Below, in pieces: positions 56,916 through 64,000 of a DNA stretch of 64,000 nucleotides. The stretch comes from Micromonospora sp. CCTCC AA 2012012 (lineage in GTDB: Bacteria; Actinomycetota; Actinomycetes; Mycobacteriales; Micromonosporaceae), in contig NZ_CP159342.1 in the NCBI RefSeq assembly GCF_040499845.1, positions 2,852,001-2,916,000 on the forward strand, read 5' to 3'. Within the stretch, counting starts at the first letter, position 1. Every line of letters starts with the position of its first letter. A model generated the notes under the pieces. The model saw only the letters and a program-made list of their open reading frames with translations. It had not been told where the DNA came from and searched no databases. The translations under genes were made by a program, and so were the position numbers.

Positions 56916-58673
56916 TCACGGTCGCCTTTCCTTGGCCGCAACGGCCAGGAGCTCTTCGGCATGGGCGATACCCAGATCGGAATCCGGCAAACCCGCGAGC
57001 ATCCGGGCCAGCTCCCGGGCCCGCTCGGTGTCCTCCACCACCCGCACCCCGCTGGTGGTGACCGCTCCCCCGGTGTCCTTCGCCACCACCAGGTGCCGGT
57101 CGGCGAACGCGGCCACCTGCGGCAGGTGCGTGACGACGAGCACCTGGTGGCTGCGGGCCAGCCGGGCCAGCCGCCGGCCGATCTCCACCGCCGCCTGACC
57201 GCCGACGCCCGCGTCGACCTCGTCGAAGACCAGGGTGGGCGGGCCACCCGAGCCGGCGAAGACCACCTCGATGGCGAGCATCACCCGGGACAGCTCACCA
57301 CCGGAGGCACCCCGCTGCAGCGGCAGCGACGGCGCGCCCGGATGGGCCAGCAGCCGCAGCTCGACCTCGTCGGCGCCGTCGGGGCCGACGCCCGCCTCCA
57401 CGCCGTTGACCGGCAGGCTCGGCTCGTTCCGGCCGACAGGGCGGGGCAGCACCGCCACCTCGATCCGGGCGTGCGGCATGGCCAGCCCGGCCAGCTCCAC
57501 GGTGACCTGCTCGGCGAAGCGGACCGCCGACTCCCGGCGGGACGCGGACACCTTCCCGGCCAGCTCCGCCACCTCGCCGGCCAGCCGGGACGCCTCCCGG
57601 TCCAGCTCGTCCAGCAGCTCGTCGGAGGTGTCCAGGTCGGACAGTCGGGTGCGGGCCCGCTCGCCCCAGGCGATGACGCCGTCGACGTCGTCGGCGTACT
57701 TGCGGGTCAACGCGCGCAGCGCCGCCCGCCGCTCGTAGATGACCTGCAACCGGGCCGGGTCGGCGTCCAGCGCGGCCAGATAGGTCGACAGCTCGGCGGA
57801 GACGTCGGCGACCAGGGTGGCCGCCTCCTCCAGCCGGCCCGCCAGCTCCCCCAGGGCCGGGTCCGTGCCGGCCTGCGCCTCCAGGGTGCGACGGGCGGTG
57901 CCCAGCAGCACCGTCGCGTCGGGCGTCTCGTCGGCCGCCTCCACCCCGCCGGCCACGCACTGCTGGGCCAGCTGCGCCGCCGTGCGCAGCCCCTCGGCGT
58001 GCTCCAGGCGCTGCGCCTCGGCCTTCAGCTCGTCGTCCTCCCCGGGTTGCGGGTCGACCCGGGTGATCTCGTCGAGGCCCAACCGGAGCAGGTCGGCCTC
58101 CTGGTTGCGCTCGCGGGCGTTGCGCCGCCGGTCGGCCAGGTCGTCGACGACCGTCCGCCACCGGGTGTACGCCTCGCGCAGCGCGTCCAACAGCTTCTCG
58201 TGCGTCGGGCCGGCGAAGCGGTCCAGGGCGGCCCGCTGCTCCGCCGGGCGCAGCAGCCGCAGCTGGTCGGACTGGCCGTGCACGGCCACCGCCTGCTCGC
58301 CCACCTCGCCGAGCATCGACACCGGCATGCTCCGCCCACCCAGGTGCGCCCGGGAGCGGCCCTCCACCGTCACCGTGCGGCTCAGCAGCAGCGAGCCGTC
58401 CTCGTCGGGCTCGCCGCCGGCGTCGGTGATCCGGGCGTGCACCGTGTCGGCCACCCGGCCGGTGAGGCGCAGCCGCCCCTCCACGATCGCGCGGCCCGGC
58501 TGGGCGCGCACCCGCCCGGCGTCGGCCCGGCCGCCGAAGAGCAGGCCCAGGCCGGTCACCACCATCGTCTTGCCCGCACCGGTCTCGCCGGTGATGACGT
58601 TCATCCCGCCGGCCAACGGCAGCGTGGTGTCCTCGATGACGCCCAGTCCGGTGATGCGCAGCTCTTCCAGCAC
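56916..58673 (-). CDS. recN: DNA repair protein RecN
   Basis: A 585-residue SMC-like ATPase: Walker A GETGAGKT (29-36), long coiled-coil middle, signature GASGGELSRVMLA and Walker B TLVFDEVDAGVGGQAA. It acts in double-strand break repair. GTG 58673 starts at the conserved MLEELRI. It lies between nadK and steA as in Rv1695-Rv1697. Confidence 0.96.
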   Translation of the reverse strand: MLEELRITGLGVIEDTTLPLAGGMNVITGETGAGKTMVVTGLGLLFGGRADAGRVRAQPGRAIVEGRLRLTGRVADTVHARITDAGGEPDEDGSLLLSRTVTVEGRSRAHLGGRSMPVSMLGEVGEQAVAVHGQSDQLRLLRPAEQRAALDRFAGPTHEKLLDALREAYTRWRTVVDDLADRRRNARERNQEADLLRLGLDEITRVDPQPGEDDELKAEAQRLEHAEGLRTAAQLAQQCVAGGVEAADETPDATVLLGTARRTLEAQAGTDPALGELAGRLEEAATLVADVSAELSTYLAALDADPARLQVIYERRAALRALTRKYADDVDGVIAWGERARTRLSDLDTSDELLDELDREASRLAGEVAELAGKVSASRRESAVRFAEQVTVELAGLAMPHARIEVAVLPRPVGRNEPSLPVNGVEAGVGPDGADEVELRLLAHPGAPSLPLQRGASGGELSRVMLAIEVVFAGSGGPPTLVFDEVDAGVGGQAAVEIGRRLARLARSHQVLVVTHLPQVAAFADRHLVVAKDTGGAVTTSGVRVVEDTERARELARMLAGLPDSDLGIAHAEELLAVAAKERRP

Positions 58674-58791
58674 AGCACCCGACAGTAGACGCGGCCCCCG
58701 ACAGTTGACCAGCCGGCGCGGCCGGGACGGGGTGACGTCGCCGCCGTCGGCCCTGCTGATCAGGCGCGCCGGCCGGCCGGGGAGACGCCGC

Positions 58792-59694
58792 TCACCTGCG
58801 GCTGCCGCGCCAGCCCTGCACCGGCAGGTCGAACTTGGCCACCAACCGGTCGGTGAACGGGCGGGCCCGCAGCCGGACGATCCGCACCGGCAGGGTCCCC
58901 CGACGCACCGTCACCTTGGCGCCCGGCGGCAGGTCGTAGACCCGCCGCCCGTCGCAGCAGAGCACCGCGAGGGTGGTGAACGGGTCGACGGTGATCACGA
59001 AGGTCGAGGTGGGCGCGGTGACCAGCGGCCGACTGAACAACGCATGCGCGCTGATCGGCACCAGCAGCAGCGCCTCCACCTCCGGCCAGACCACCGGTCC
59101 GCCACCGGAGAAGGCGTACGCGGTGGAGCCGGTGGGGGTGGCGCAGACCACGCCGTCGCAGCCGTACCGGGACAGCGGGCGGCCGTCCACGTCGACGAGG
59201 AGTTCCAGCATCTGGGCCCGCTCGCCCTTCTCGACGCTGATCTCGTTGAGCGCCCACGACTCGATGGTCGGACCGCCCTCGAACTCGGCGGTCACGTCGA
59301 GGGTGAGCCGTTCGTCCACCGTGTAGTTCCGGTGCACCACGTCGCGCACCGCCACGTCCAAGTCGTCGATCTCCGCCTCGGCGAGGAAGCCGACCTTGCC
59401 CAGGTTGATGCCGAGCAGCGGGGCCTTCGCCGGCCGGGCCAGCTCGGCCGCGCGCAGGAAGGTGCCGTCGCCGCCGAGTGCGAAGACGATCTCCGCGCCC
59501 TCGGCGGCCTGCGGGCCGGTCACCGGCACCACGCCGGGCAGGTCCAGGTCGTCGGCCTCCTCGGCCACCACCCGCACCTCGAAACCCGCCGCGATCAGGT
59601 CGGCCGCCACCGCCCGGGCGTGCTCGGTGCTGCGTCGACGGCCGGTGTGCGTCACCAGCAGCGCCGTCCGCTCCGCTGCATCCCGCACCCTCAT
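58792..59694 (-). CDS. nadK: NAD kinase
   Basis: A 300-residue enzyme: FALGGDGTFLRAAELA (active-site GGDGT), GINLGKVGFLAEAE, GVVCATPTGSTAYAFSGGGPVVWP and PLVTAPTSTFVITVD. It makes NADP from NAD using ATP or polyphosphate. ATG 59694 overlaps the tlyA stop (ATGA), so expression is coupled. Confidence 0.96.
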   Translation of the reverse strand: MRVRDAAERTALLVTHTGRRRSTEHARAVAADLIAAGFEVRVVAEEADDLDLPGVVPVTGPQAAEGAEIVFALGGDGTFLRAAELARPAKAPLLGINLGKVGFLAEAEIDDLDVAVRDVVHRNYTVDERLTLDVTAEFEGGPTIESWALNEISVEKGERAQMLELLVDVDGRPLSRYGCDGVVCATPTGSTAYAFSGGGPVVWPEVEALLLVPISAHALFSRPLVTAPTSTFVITVDPFTTLAVLCCDGRRVYDLPPGAKVTVRRGTLPVRIVRLRARPFTDRLVAKFDLPVQGWRGSRR

Positions 59695-60557
59695 GGGGCG
59701 ACCTCCTGACTCGTGGTCGGGGCGTCCGGCGCGTCGGCCGGGGGCGGGAAACCCGCCGGCCCGGCCGCCACCACCGCGCGTACCCGCTCCGGGTCCGCGG
59801 CCGGGGCGCCCCGGCGTAACCATACGAAGAACTCGACGTTGCCGCTGGGTCCCGGCAGCGGGCTGGCCGCGACGTCGGCCAGGCCCAGCCCGAGCCCGGC
59901 CGCGGCGGCGGCCACGTCGAGCACCGCCTCGGCCCGCAGCGCCGGGTCGCGGACCACGCCGCCCGCACCGACCCGCTCCTTGCCCACCTCGAACTGGGGC
60001 TTGACCATCAGCGCCAGGTCGCCGTCGGCCCGGGTGCAGCCGGCCAGGGCCGGCAGGACCAGGCGCAGCGAGATGAAGGAGAGATCGGCCACGGTGAGGT
60101 CGACCTCGCCGCCGATCACCTCCGGGGTGAGGGTACGCACGTTGGTGCGCTCGAAGACCCGGACCCGTTCATCGGTGCGCAACGGCCAGGCCAGCTGCCC
60201 GTAGCCGACGTCCACGGCCACCACCTCGGCCGCGTCGGCGCGCAGCAGCACGTCGGTGAAGCCGCCCGTGGAGGCGCCCGCGTCGAGGCAGCGCCGGCCG
60301 GCGACGGTGAGGCCGCCCGGGGCGAACGCGGCGAGCGCGCCGGCGAGCTTGTGGCCGCCCCGGGAGACGTACTCGGAGACCGGGTCCTCGCCGGTGACCA
60401 GGAGCGGGTCGGCGGGGTCGACCATCGCGGCGGCCTTGCGGGCCGTCACCCCGCGCAGCTGGACCCGGCCGGCCTCCACCAGCGCGGCGGCCTGTTCCCG
60501 GGAGCGGGCCAGACCGCGGCGGACCAGTTCGGCGTCCAGCCGGTTGCGACGTGCCAT
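59691..60557 (-). CDS. tlyA: TlyA-type rRNA 2'-O-methyltransferase
   Basis: A 288-residue protein. N-terminal S4 domain (NRLDAELVRRGLARSREQAAALVEAGRVQL), then an FtsJ-like methyltransferase with CLDAGASTGGFTDVLL, DVGYGQL, DLSFISLRLVLPAL and KPQFEVGKE. In mycobacteria TlyA methylates 16S and 23S rRNA cytidines and its loss gives capreomycin resistance. ATG 60557 follows GGAGAA. The C-terminal tail of about 40 residues is Pro/Ala-rich. Confidence 0.95.
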   Translation of the reverse strand: MARRNRLDAELVRRGLARSREQAAALVEAGRVQLRGVTARKAAAMVDPADPLLVTGEDPVSEYVSRGGHKLAGALAAFAPGGLTVAGRRCLDAGASTGGFTDVLLRADAAEVVAVDVGYGQLAWPLRTDERVRVFERTNVRTLTPEVIGGEVDLTVADLSFISLRLVLPALAGCTRADGDLALMVKPQFEVGKERVGAGGVVRDPALRAEAVLDVAAAAAGLGLGLADVAASPLPGPSGNVEFFVWLRRGAPAADPERVRAVVAAGPAGFPPPADAPDAPTTSQEVAP

Positions 60558-60576
60558 GGGTGGTTCTCCGACTCGG

Positions 60577-60840
60577 TCAGGCCTGGTCGATGGTGGCCAG
60601 GGTCTCGCGCAGCGTGTCGTACGCCGCCTCGTACTGGGGGATCTGGTCGGCCGGCGACAGCGCGGCGGCGTTGGCCATGGCCTGGACGGCGGCGTCCACC
60701 GCCGGGTGCCGGGCGTCCTCGACGTCCTCGATCGACGGCGGCGGGCCGGGCCGGGCGCCCGACGGCGGCCCGGGACGCGGGCCGACGGGCGGGCCGGGAC
60801 GGGCGCCGGGCGGTGGGCCGGGACGGAACGGCGTGCTCAC
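60577..60840 (-). CDS. Small proline-rich hypothetical protein
   Basis: An 87-residue protein. Residues 1-38 are a Pro/Gly repeat region (GPPPGARPGPP, GPRPGPPSGARPGPP); residues 40-87 are helical (HPAVDAAVQAMANAAALSPADQIPQYEAAYDTLRETLATI). GTG 60840 overlaps the upstream stop (GTGA), and tlyA starts 19 nt after its stop. Similar small proteins accompany tlyA in actinobacteria. Function is unknown. Confidence 0.75.
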   Translation of the reverse strand: MSTPFRPGPPPGARPGPPVGPRPGPPSGARPGPPPSIEDVEDARHPAVDAAVQAMANAAALSPADQIPQYEAAYDTLRETLATIDQA

Positions 60841-61421
60841 CCGTCACCACCCGGCGACTGCCGGCGCGGCGCCGCCTTCTTCACCGGCCGGGACGGCGTG
60901 GCCGGGGACCCGTCGGCCGGGGTGCGGGACACGGTGGCCGGCGGCTTCTTCGCGATCGCCTTCTTCGCCACGGTCTTCTTCGCCACCGCGGTGGTGGGGG
61001 CCGGCGCGGGCACCGTCGGCGCCGCGGAGACCGGCCCGGTGGCCGGCGGCTGAGCGGTCGACGGGGTCGCCGCCGGCGCGGCGGAGACCGGCCCGGTGGC
61101 CGACGCGGTCGTGCCGGCTGACTTCGCCTCGCGGCGCTCCCGCTCCAGCTCGTGCACCCGGCGGGTCAGCTCGGCCACCTCGTCGGCGGTGGCCAGCCCG
61201 ACCGCGCCGAGGGCCCGGTCCACCTCGAACCGGACCAGCTTGGTCAGCGCCTCCCGGTTCGCCGCGCCGGTGGAGAGCAGCTCCTCGGCCAACGCCTGGA
61301 GCTGGGCGGCGGTCGCGCCGCCCTGGCCCACCGCGCGACGCACCGCGTCCTGGGCCTTCTTCCGGGGCGCCTCCGTCAGGCCCATGGCCAGCTCAAGATA
61401 GGCGCGCCACGCGTCCTGCAT
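60837..61421 (-). CDS. Phasin-like protein with Lys/Ala/Pro tail
   Basis: A 194-residue protein. Residues 1-100 are helical with a heptad stretch (ALTKLVRFEVDRALGAVGLATADEVAELTRRVHELE) like PhaF/PhaI phasins. Residues 105-194 are low complexity with AKK and Pro repeats (TVAKKAIAKKPP), resembling histone-H1-like tails. The PhaF family uses such tails to bind DNA. ATG 61421 follows AAGGA. It is divergent from the SCP2 gene. Confidence 0.72.
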   Translation of the reverse strand: MQDAWRAYLELAMGLTEAPRKKAQDAVRRAVGQGGATAAQLQALAEELLSTGAANREALTKLVRFEVDRALGAVGLATADEVAELTRRVHELERERREAKSAGTTASATGPVSAAPAATPSTAQPPATGPVSAAPTVPAPAPTTAVAKKTVAKKAIAKKPPATVSRTPADGSPATPSRPVKKAAPRRQSPGGDG

Positions 61422-61533
61422 GCCTGAGTCCTTCCGCGGGGCGGTGGTTGCGGGTCTCACGCTACCGGGCGCCCCCGACGGCCCATTGCGGTACGGTGCC
61501 GGGGAACGGCGTGGCGTGCGACGAGGAGACGAT

Positions 61534-61869
61534 GTGGCCAGCGTGGACGAGTGCCGGCAGGCGTTGCGGGATCTGGCCGCCCGGCTGGACCGGCACGCCG
61601 AGATGCAGGGCAGGATCGATCTGGACCGGACGCTGGCCTGCCGGATCACCGACCTCGACACCGCGTTCCACGGCCGGATCGCCGGCGGGCGACTGGTCGA
61701 CCTGACCGACGGCGACGACCCGAAGGCGAAGATCGCGCTGAGCACCACCAGCGACGACCTGGTCGCCCTGGTGCACGGTCAGCTCGACGTCGGCCGGGCG
61801 GTCACCTCTCGCCGCGTCTCCATCAAGGCCAACCCGTTCGACCTGATGAAGCTCCGCAAGCTGCTCTGA
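61534..61869 (+). CDS. SCP2 sterol-binding domain protein
   Basis: A 111-residue single-domain protein: DRTLACRITDLDTAFHGRI, DLTDGDDPKAKIALSTTSDDLVALVHGQLDVGRAVTSRRVSIKANPFDLMKLRKLL. This is the SCP2 fold, which binds lipids in a hydrophobic tunnel. GTG 61534 follows GAGGAGAC. It diverges from the phasin-like gene, with a gap of about 110 nt that must hold both promoters, and its stop is seven nt from the convergent HAD stop. No substrate can be named. Confidence 0.85.
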   Translation: MASVDECRQALRDLAARLDRHAEMQGRIDLDRTLACRITDLDTAFHGRIAGGRLVDLTDGDDPKAKIALSTTSDDLVALVHGQLDVGRAVTSRRVSIKANPFDLMKLRKLL

Positions 61870-61876
61870 GCCGGCG

Positions 61877-62896
61877 TCAGGCCGCCAGGCCCAGCGCGGT
61901 GAGGGCCTCCGCCGCCCGCGGCGACGCCGCCCGCACCACCGGGCCCGCCGACGCGGCCCAGGCCACCGCGCAGAGCGCCGCCAGCGCGTCCAGCGGCCGA
62001 CCCGCGCCGTCGAGCACCAGCTCGCCGTCGGTCACGGTGACCGACCAGCCGTCGACGTCCGGGGCACCCGGCACCCGCACCACCGCCGCCGGGTCGAAGA
62101 GCCCCGCCAGGTCCTGCGAGACGTACGTGGGACGGCGCGACTCCGGCGCGGCCAGCAGCTCCGCCACGTCGCTGACCCCGGTGAGCACCAGCAGACTGTC
62201 CAGCCCGGCCCGCCGGGCGCCCTCGATGTCGGTGTCCAGCCGGTCACCGACCACCAGGGAGCGCCCCCCGTCCGCCCGACGGGCGGCGGTGGCGAAGAGC
62301 GCCGGTTCGGGCTTGCCCACCACCACGTCCGGCTCCCGGTCCAGGGCGGTACGCAGCACCGCCACCAGGGAGCCGTTCCCGGGCAGCGGCCCTCGGCCAC
62401 TGGGCAGGGTCCGGTCGGTGTTCGTGGCGTACCAGCGCGCGCCGGCCCGGACCGCCACCGACGCCTCGGCCAGCTCCACCCAGCCGACCTGCGGCCCGTA
62501 CCCCTGGATTACCGCGGCCGGTTCCTCGTCGGCCAGGGTGACCGGGCGGAGGCCGACGGCGCTGATCTCGGCCCGCAGCGCCTCCGCCCCGACCACGAGC
62601 ACCGCGGCGCCCGCGGGGAGCGCCTCCCGCAGCAGTTCGGCGGCCGCAGCGGCGGAGGTGAGCACCTCCTCCGGCCGGGCCGGCACGCCCATGCCGGTGA
62701 GCAGCTCGGCGACCTCGCTGGAGCGGCGCGAGGCGTTGTTCGTGGCGTACGCCACCGCCCGGCCCTCGGCGCGCAACCGGCCGACCGCGTCGACCGCGCC
62801 GGGGATCGGCCGGTCGATCAGATAGATCACCCCGTCCAGGTCGAAGACGACCAGGGTGTACCCGTCGACCAGCCGTTCCCCGGCGTGCGTACTCAC
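61877..62896 (-). CDS. HAD-IIA family phosphatase
   Basis: A 339-residue HAD hydrolase: motif I VFDLDGVIYL, motif II YATNNASRRSSEVAELL, PDVVVGKPEPALF and motif IV VVGDRLDTDIEGARRAGLDSLLVLTG, as in NagD/phosphoglycolate phosphatases. A C-terminal extension of about 70 residues follows the usual end. GTG 62896 overlaps the TPR gene stop. It corresponds in position to Rv1692. Confidence 0.92.
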   Translation of the reverse strand: MSTHAGERLVDGYTLVVFDLDGVIYLIDRPIPGAVDAVGRLRAEGRAVAYATNNASRRSSEVAELLTGMGVPARPEEVLTSAAAAAELLREALPAGAAVLVVGAEALRAEISAVGLRPVTLADEEPAAVIQGYGPQVGWVELAEASVAVRAGARWYATNTDRTLPSGRGPLPGNGSLVAVLRTALDREPDVVVGKPEPALFATAARRADGGRSLVVGDRLDTDIEGARRAGLDSLLVLTGVSDVAELLAAPESRRPTYVSQDLAGLFDPAAVVRVPGAPDVDGWSVTVTDGELVLDGAGRPLDALAALCAVAWAASAGPVVRAASPRAAEALTALGLAA

Positions 62897-64000
62897 CGCT
62901 GTCCGGCCTCCGGGTCACGGTCCGACCGGTCGGCGTGGTCGGCCGACGTACCGGCGGGGCGCTCGTCCGCCGACGCGGCGTCGGCCAGCGACTCCGCCCG
63001 GTCCTCGGTCAGCTCGTCGTCGGCGAGGTCGTCGCCGACCACGTCGTCCCGCTCGTCGTCCTCGTCGTCGTCAAGGTCGTCCGCACGGGCGTCGCCGTCG
63101 AGGTCGTCGTCCTCGTCGAGGTCGTCCTCGTCCTCGTCGTCGAGGTCGTCCTCGTCGTCGAAGTCGTCGTCGTCCTCGTCGAGGTCGTCGGCGTCGTCGG
63201 GCTCGCTGTCACCGCCGGTGAGCGAGGCGTCCGGCTGGGCCGGAACCGCGCCGGGCGTACCCGGTCCCGCGGTTGCCTCCTCCACCGGGAGCTCCTCGTC
63301 CTCGTCGTCGCCCTCGATCGACACGCCGTCGAGCTCGAGCAGCCGCTCGGCCGCATCCGTCTCGCCCTCGGAGTCCATGTCGGCGGCCCGGGAGAACCAC
63401 TCCCGTGCCTCCTCGCGACGACCCACCGCCAGCAGCGCGTCCGCGTACGCGTAGCGCAGCCGGGCCGCCCACGGCTCGGACGAGTCGTTGGTCAGCTCAG
63501 GGACCTGGAGCATCGCCACGGCCGCGTCCTTCTGGCCGAGGTCGCCCCGGGCCCCGGCGGCGACGATCAGCAGCTCGATCGCCACGGCCTTGTCCAGCTT
63601 CGCCTGGTCGGCGCCGCGGAACAGGTCGATCGCCCGCTCCGGGCGTCCCAGCGCCCGCTCACAGTCGGCCAGCACCGCGAGGTGGCTCTGCAGCCCGCTC
63701 ATCCGGTGGTAGGTGCGCAGCTCGGCGATCGCCGACTGCCACTCCCCCGCGTGGTACGCGGCCAGCCCGACCGCCTCCCGCACCGCCGCGATCCGGGACG
63801 CCAGCCGACGGGCCGCCAGCGCGTGCTCGAGCGCCAGCTCCGGGTCGTCGTCGATCAGCTGACCGGTGGCGACCAGGTGCCGGGCGACCTTCTCGGCCAC
63901 CGGCTTGTTCAGCGAGAGCAGCTCGGCCCGGACGGCCGTGTCCAGGTCGGTCGCGACGATCTCGTCCGGCAGCACCGGACCGGTCGGGCGGTCGCCCTCG
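62893..64000 (-). CDS. TPR-like protein with very acidic C-terminus (5' end beyond window)
   Basis: The frame is open to the window edge. A GTG at 63975 could start it, but relatives usually carry a longer basic N-terminal tail, so the gene probably begins outside. The helical repeats include LALEHALAARRLASRIAAVREAVGLAAYHAGEW and YADALLAVGRREEAREWFSRAADMD. Residues from about 230 on (counted from 63975) are dominated by Asp and Glu. It matches Rv1691 in order. The role is unknown; it is GTGA-coupled to the HAD gene. Confidence 0.82.
   Translation of the reverse strand, partial: EGDRPTGPVLPDEIVATDLDTAVRAELLSLNKPVAEKVARHLVATGQLIDDDPELALEHALAARRLASRIAAVREAVGLAAYHAGEWQSAIAELRTYHRMSGLQSHLAVLADCERALGRPERAIDLFRGADQAKLDKAVAIELLIVAAGARGDLGQKDAAVAMLQVPELTNDSSEPWAARLRYAYADALLAVGRREEAREWFSRAADMDSEGETDAAERLLELDGVSIEGDDEDEELPVEEATAGPGTPGAVPAQPDASLTGGDSEPDDADDLDEDDDDFDDEDDLDDEDEDDLDEDDDLDGDARADDLDDDEDDERDDVVGDDLADDELTEDRAESLADAASADERPAGTSADHADRSDRDPEAGQR

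Noticed and set aside
62990..63210. Tandem GTCGTC/CTCGTC repeats resembling a microsatellite or CRISPR-like array
   Set aside because: No constant repeat with unique spacers. The pattern is the codons of an Asp/Glu-rich protein tail read on the other strand.

Overview
The window is high-GC actinobacterial DNA with dense genes, almost exclusively G/C third codon positions, many GTG starts and ATGA/GTGA stop-start overlaps. The right-hand half keeps the gene order of the Mycobacterium tuberculosis Rv1691-Rv1713 neighbourhood. Together with the polyketide cassette, this best fits a Micromonosporaceae chromosome (Micromonospora-like). The taxon is an inference; no marker gene was compared.

Left arm (1-9.75 kb): the front end of a biosynthetic cluster read leftwards. 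It runs ImmA/IrrE-type metalloprotease, MAB_1171c-type seven-helix membrane protein, a fused fatty acyl-AMP ligase/acyl-CoA dehydrogenase, a second acyl-CoA dehydrogenase, an acyl carrier protein, and the N-terminus of a modular PKS cut by the window edge. The enzymes would activate a fatty acid, load it on the carrier protein, desaturate it and pass it to the ketosynthase. A PAS-LuxR activator and an XRE regulator lie upstream. The 0.8 kb around them carries four copies of an 18-bp motif, two of them on a good promoter in front of the PAS-LuxR gene.

Middle (9.8-36.7 kb): accessory and housekeeping genes. These are a Bcr/CflA-type efflux pump, a DUF72 protein, a 1820-residue single-chain biotin-dependent carboxylase, a dimethylargininase, and a two-component system next to PAP2-DedA and ABC-transporter operons that share an 11-bp-phased direct repeat. 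Then come a HIT protein, a secreted serine protease, an HxlR/oxidoreductase pair, and a probable organosulfonate cluster (SsuD-like monooxygenase, CUT1 transporter without ATPase, flavin reductase). Three signs of decay are seen: a broken activator-domain gene (28.2-28.5 kb), a broken D-aminopeptidase gene (36.0-36.4 kb) and a partial copy of tRNA-Pro next to the intact tRNA-Pro(GGG).

Right half (36.9-64 kb): conserved core, nearly all on the minus strand. In transcription order it is TPR protein, HAD phosphatase, phasin-like protein, small proline-rich protein, tlyA, nadK, recN, steA, steB/mctB, a phospho-sugar transferase-like membrane protein, murJ, a GT4 glycosyltransferase, a large membrane protein, pyrG, NUDIX hydrolase, ald, xerD, parA, scpA, scpB, rluB, cmk, der. 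Functions are ribosome and tRNA maturation, NAD(P) and CTP supply, DNA repair, chromosome segregation and envelope assembly. Only a TM2 protein and an SCP2-domain protein are on the plus strand.

Convergent gene pairs are usually separated by strong GC-rich hairpins. No CRISPR array, rRNA, insertion sequence or recognisable riboswitch was seen.
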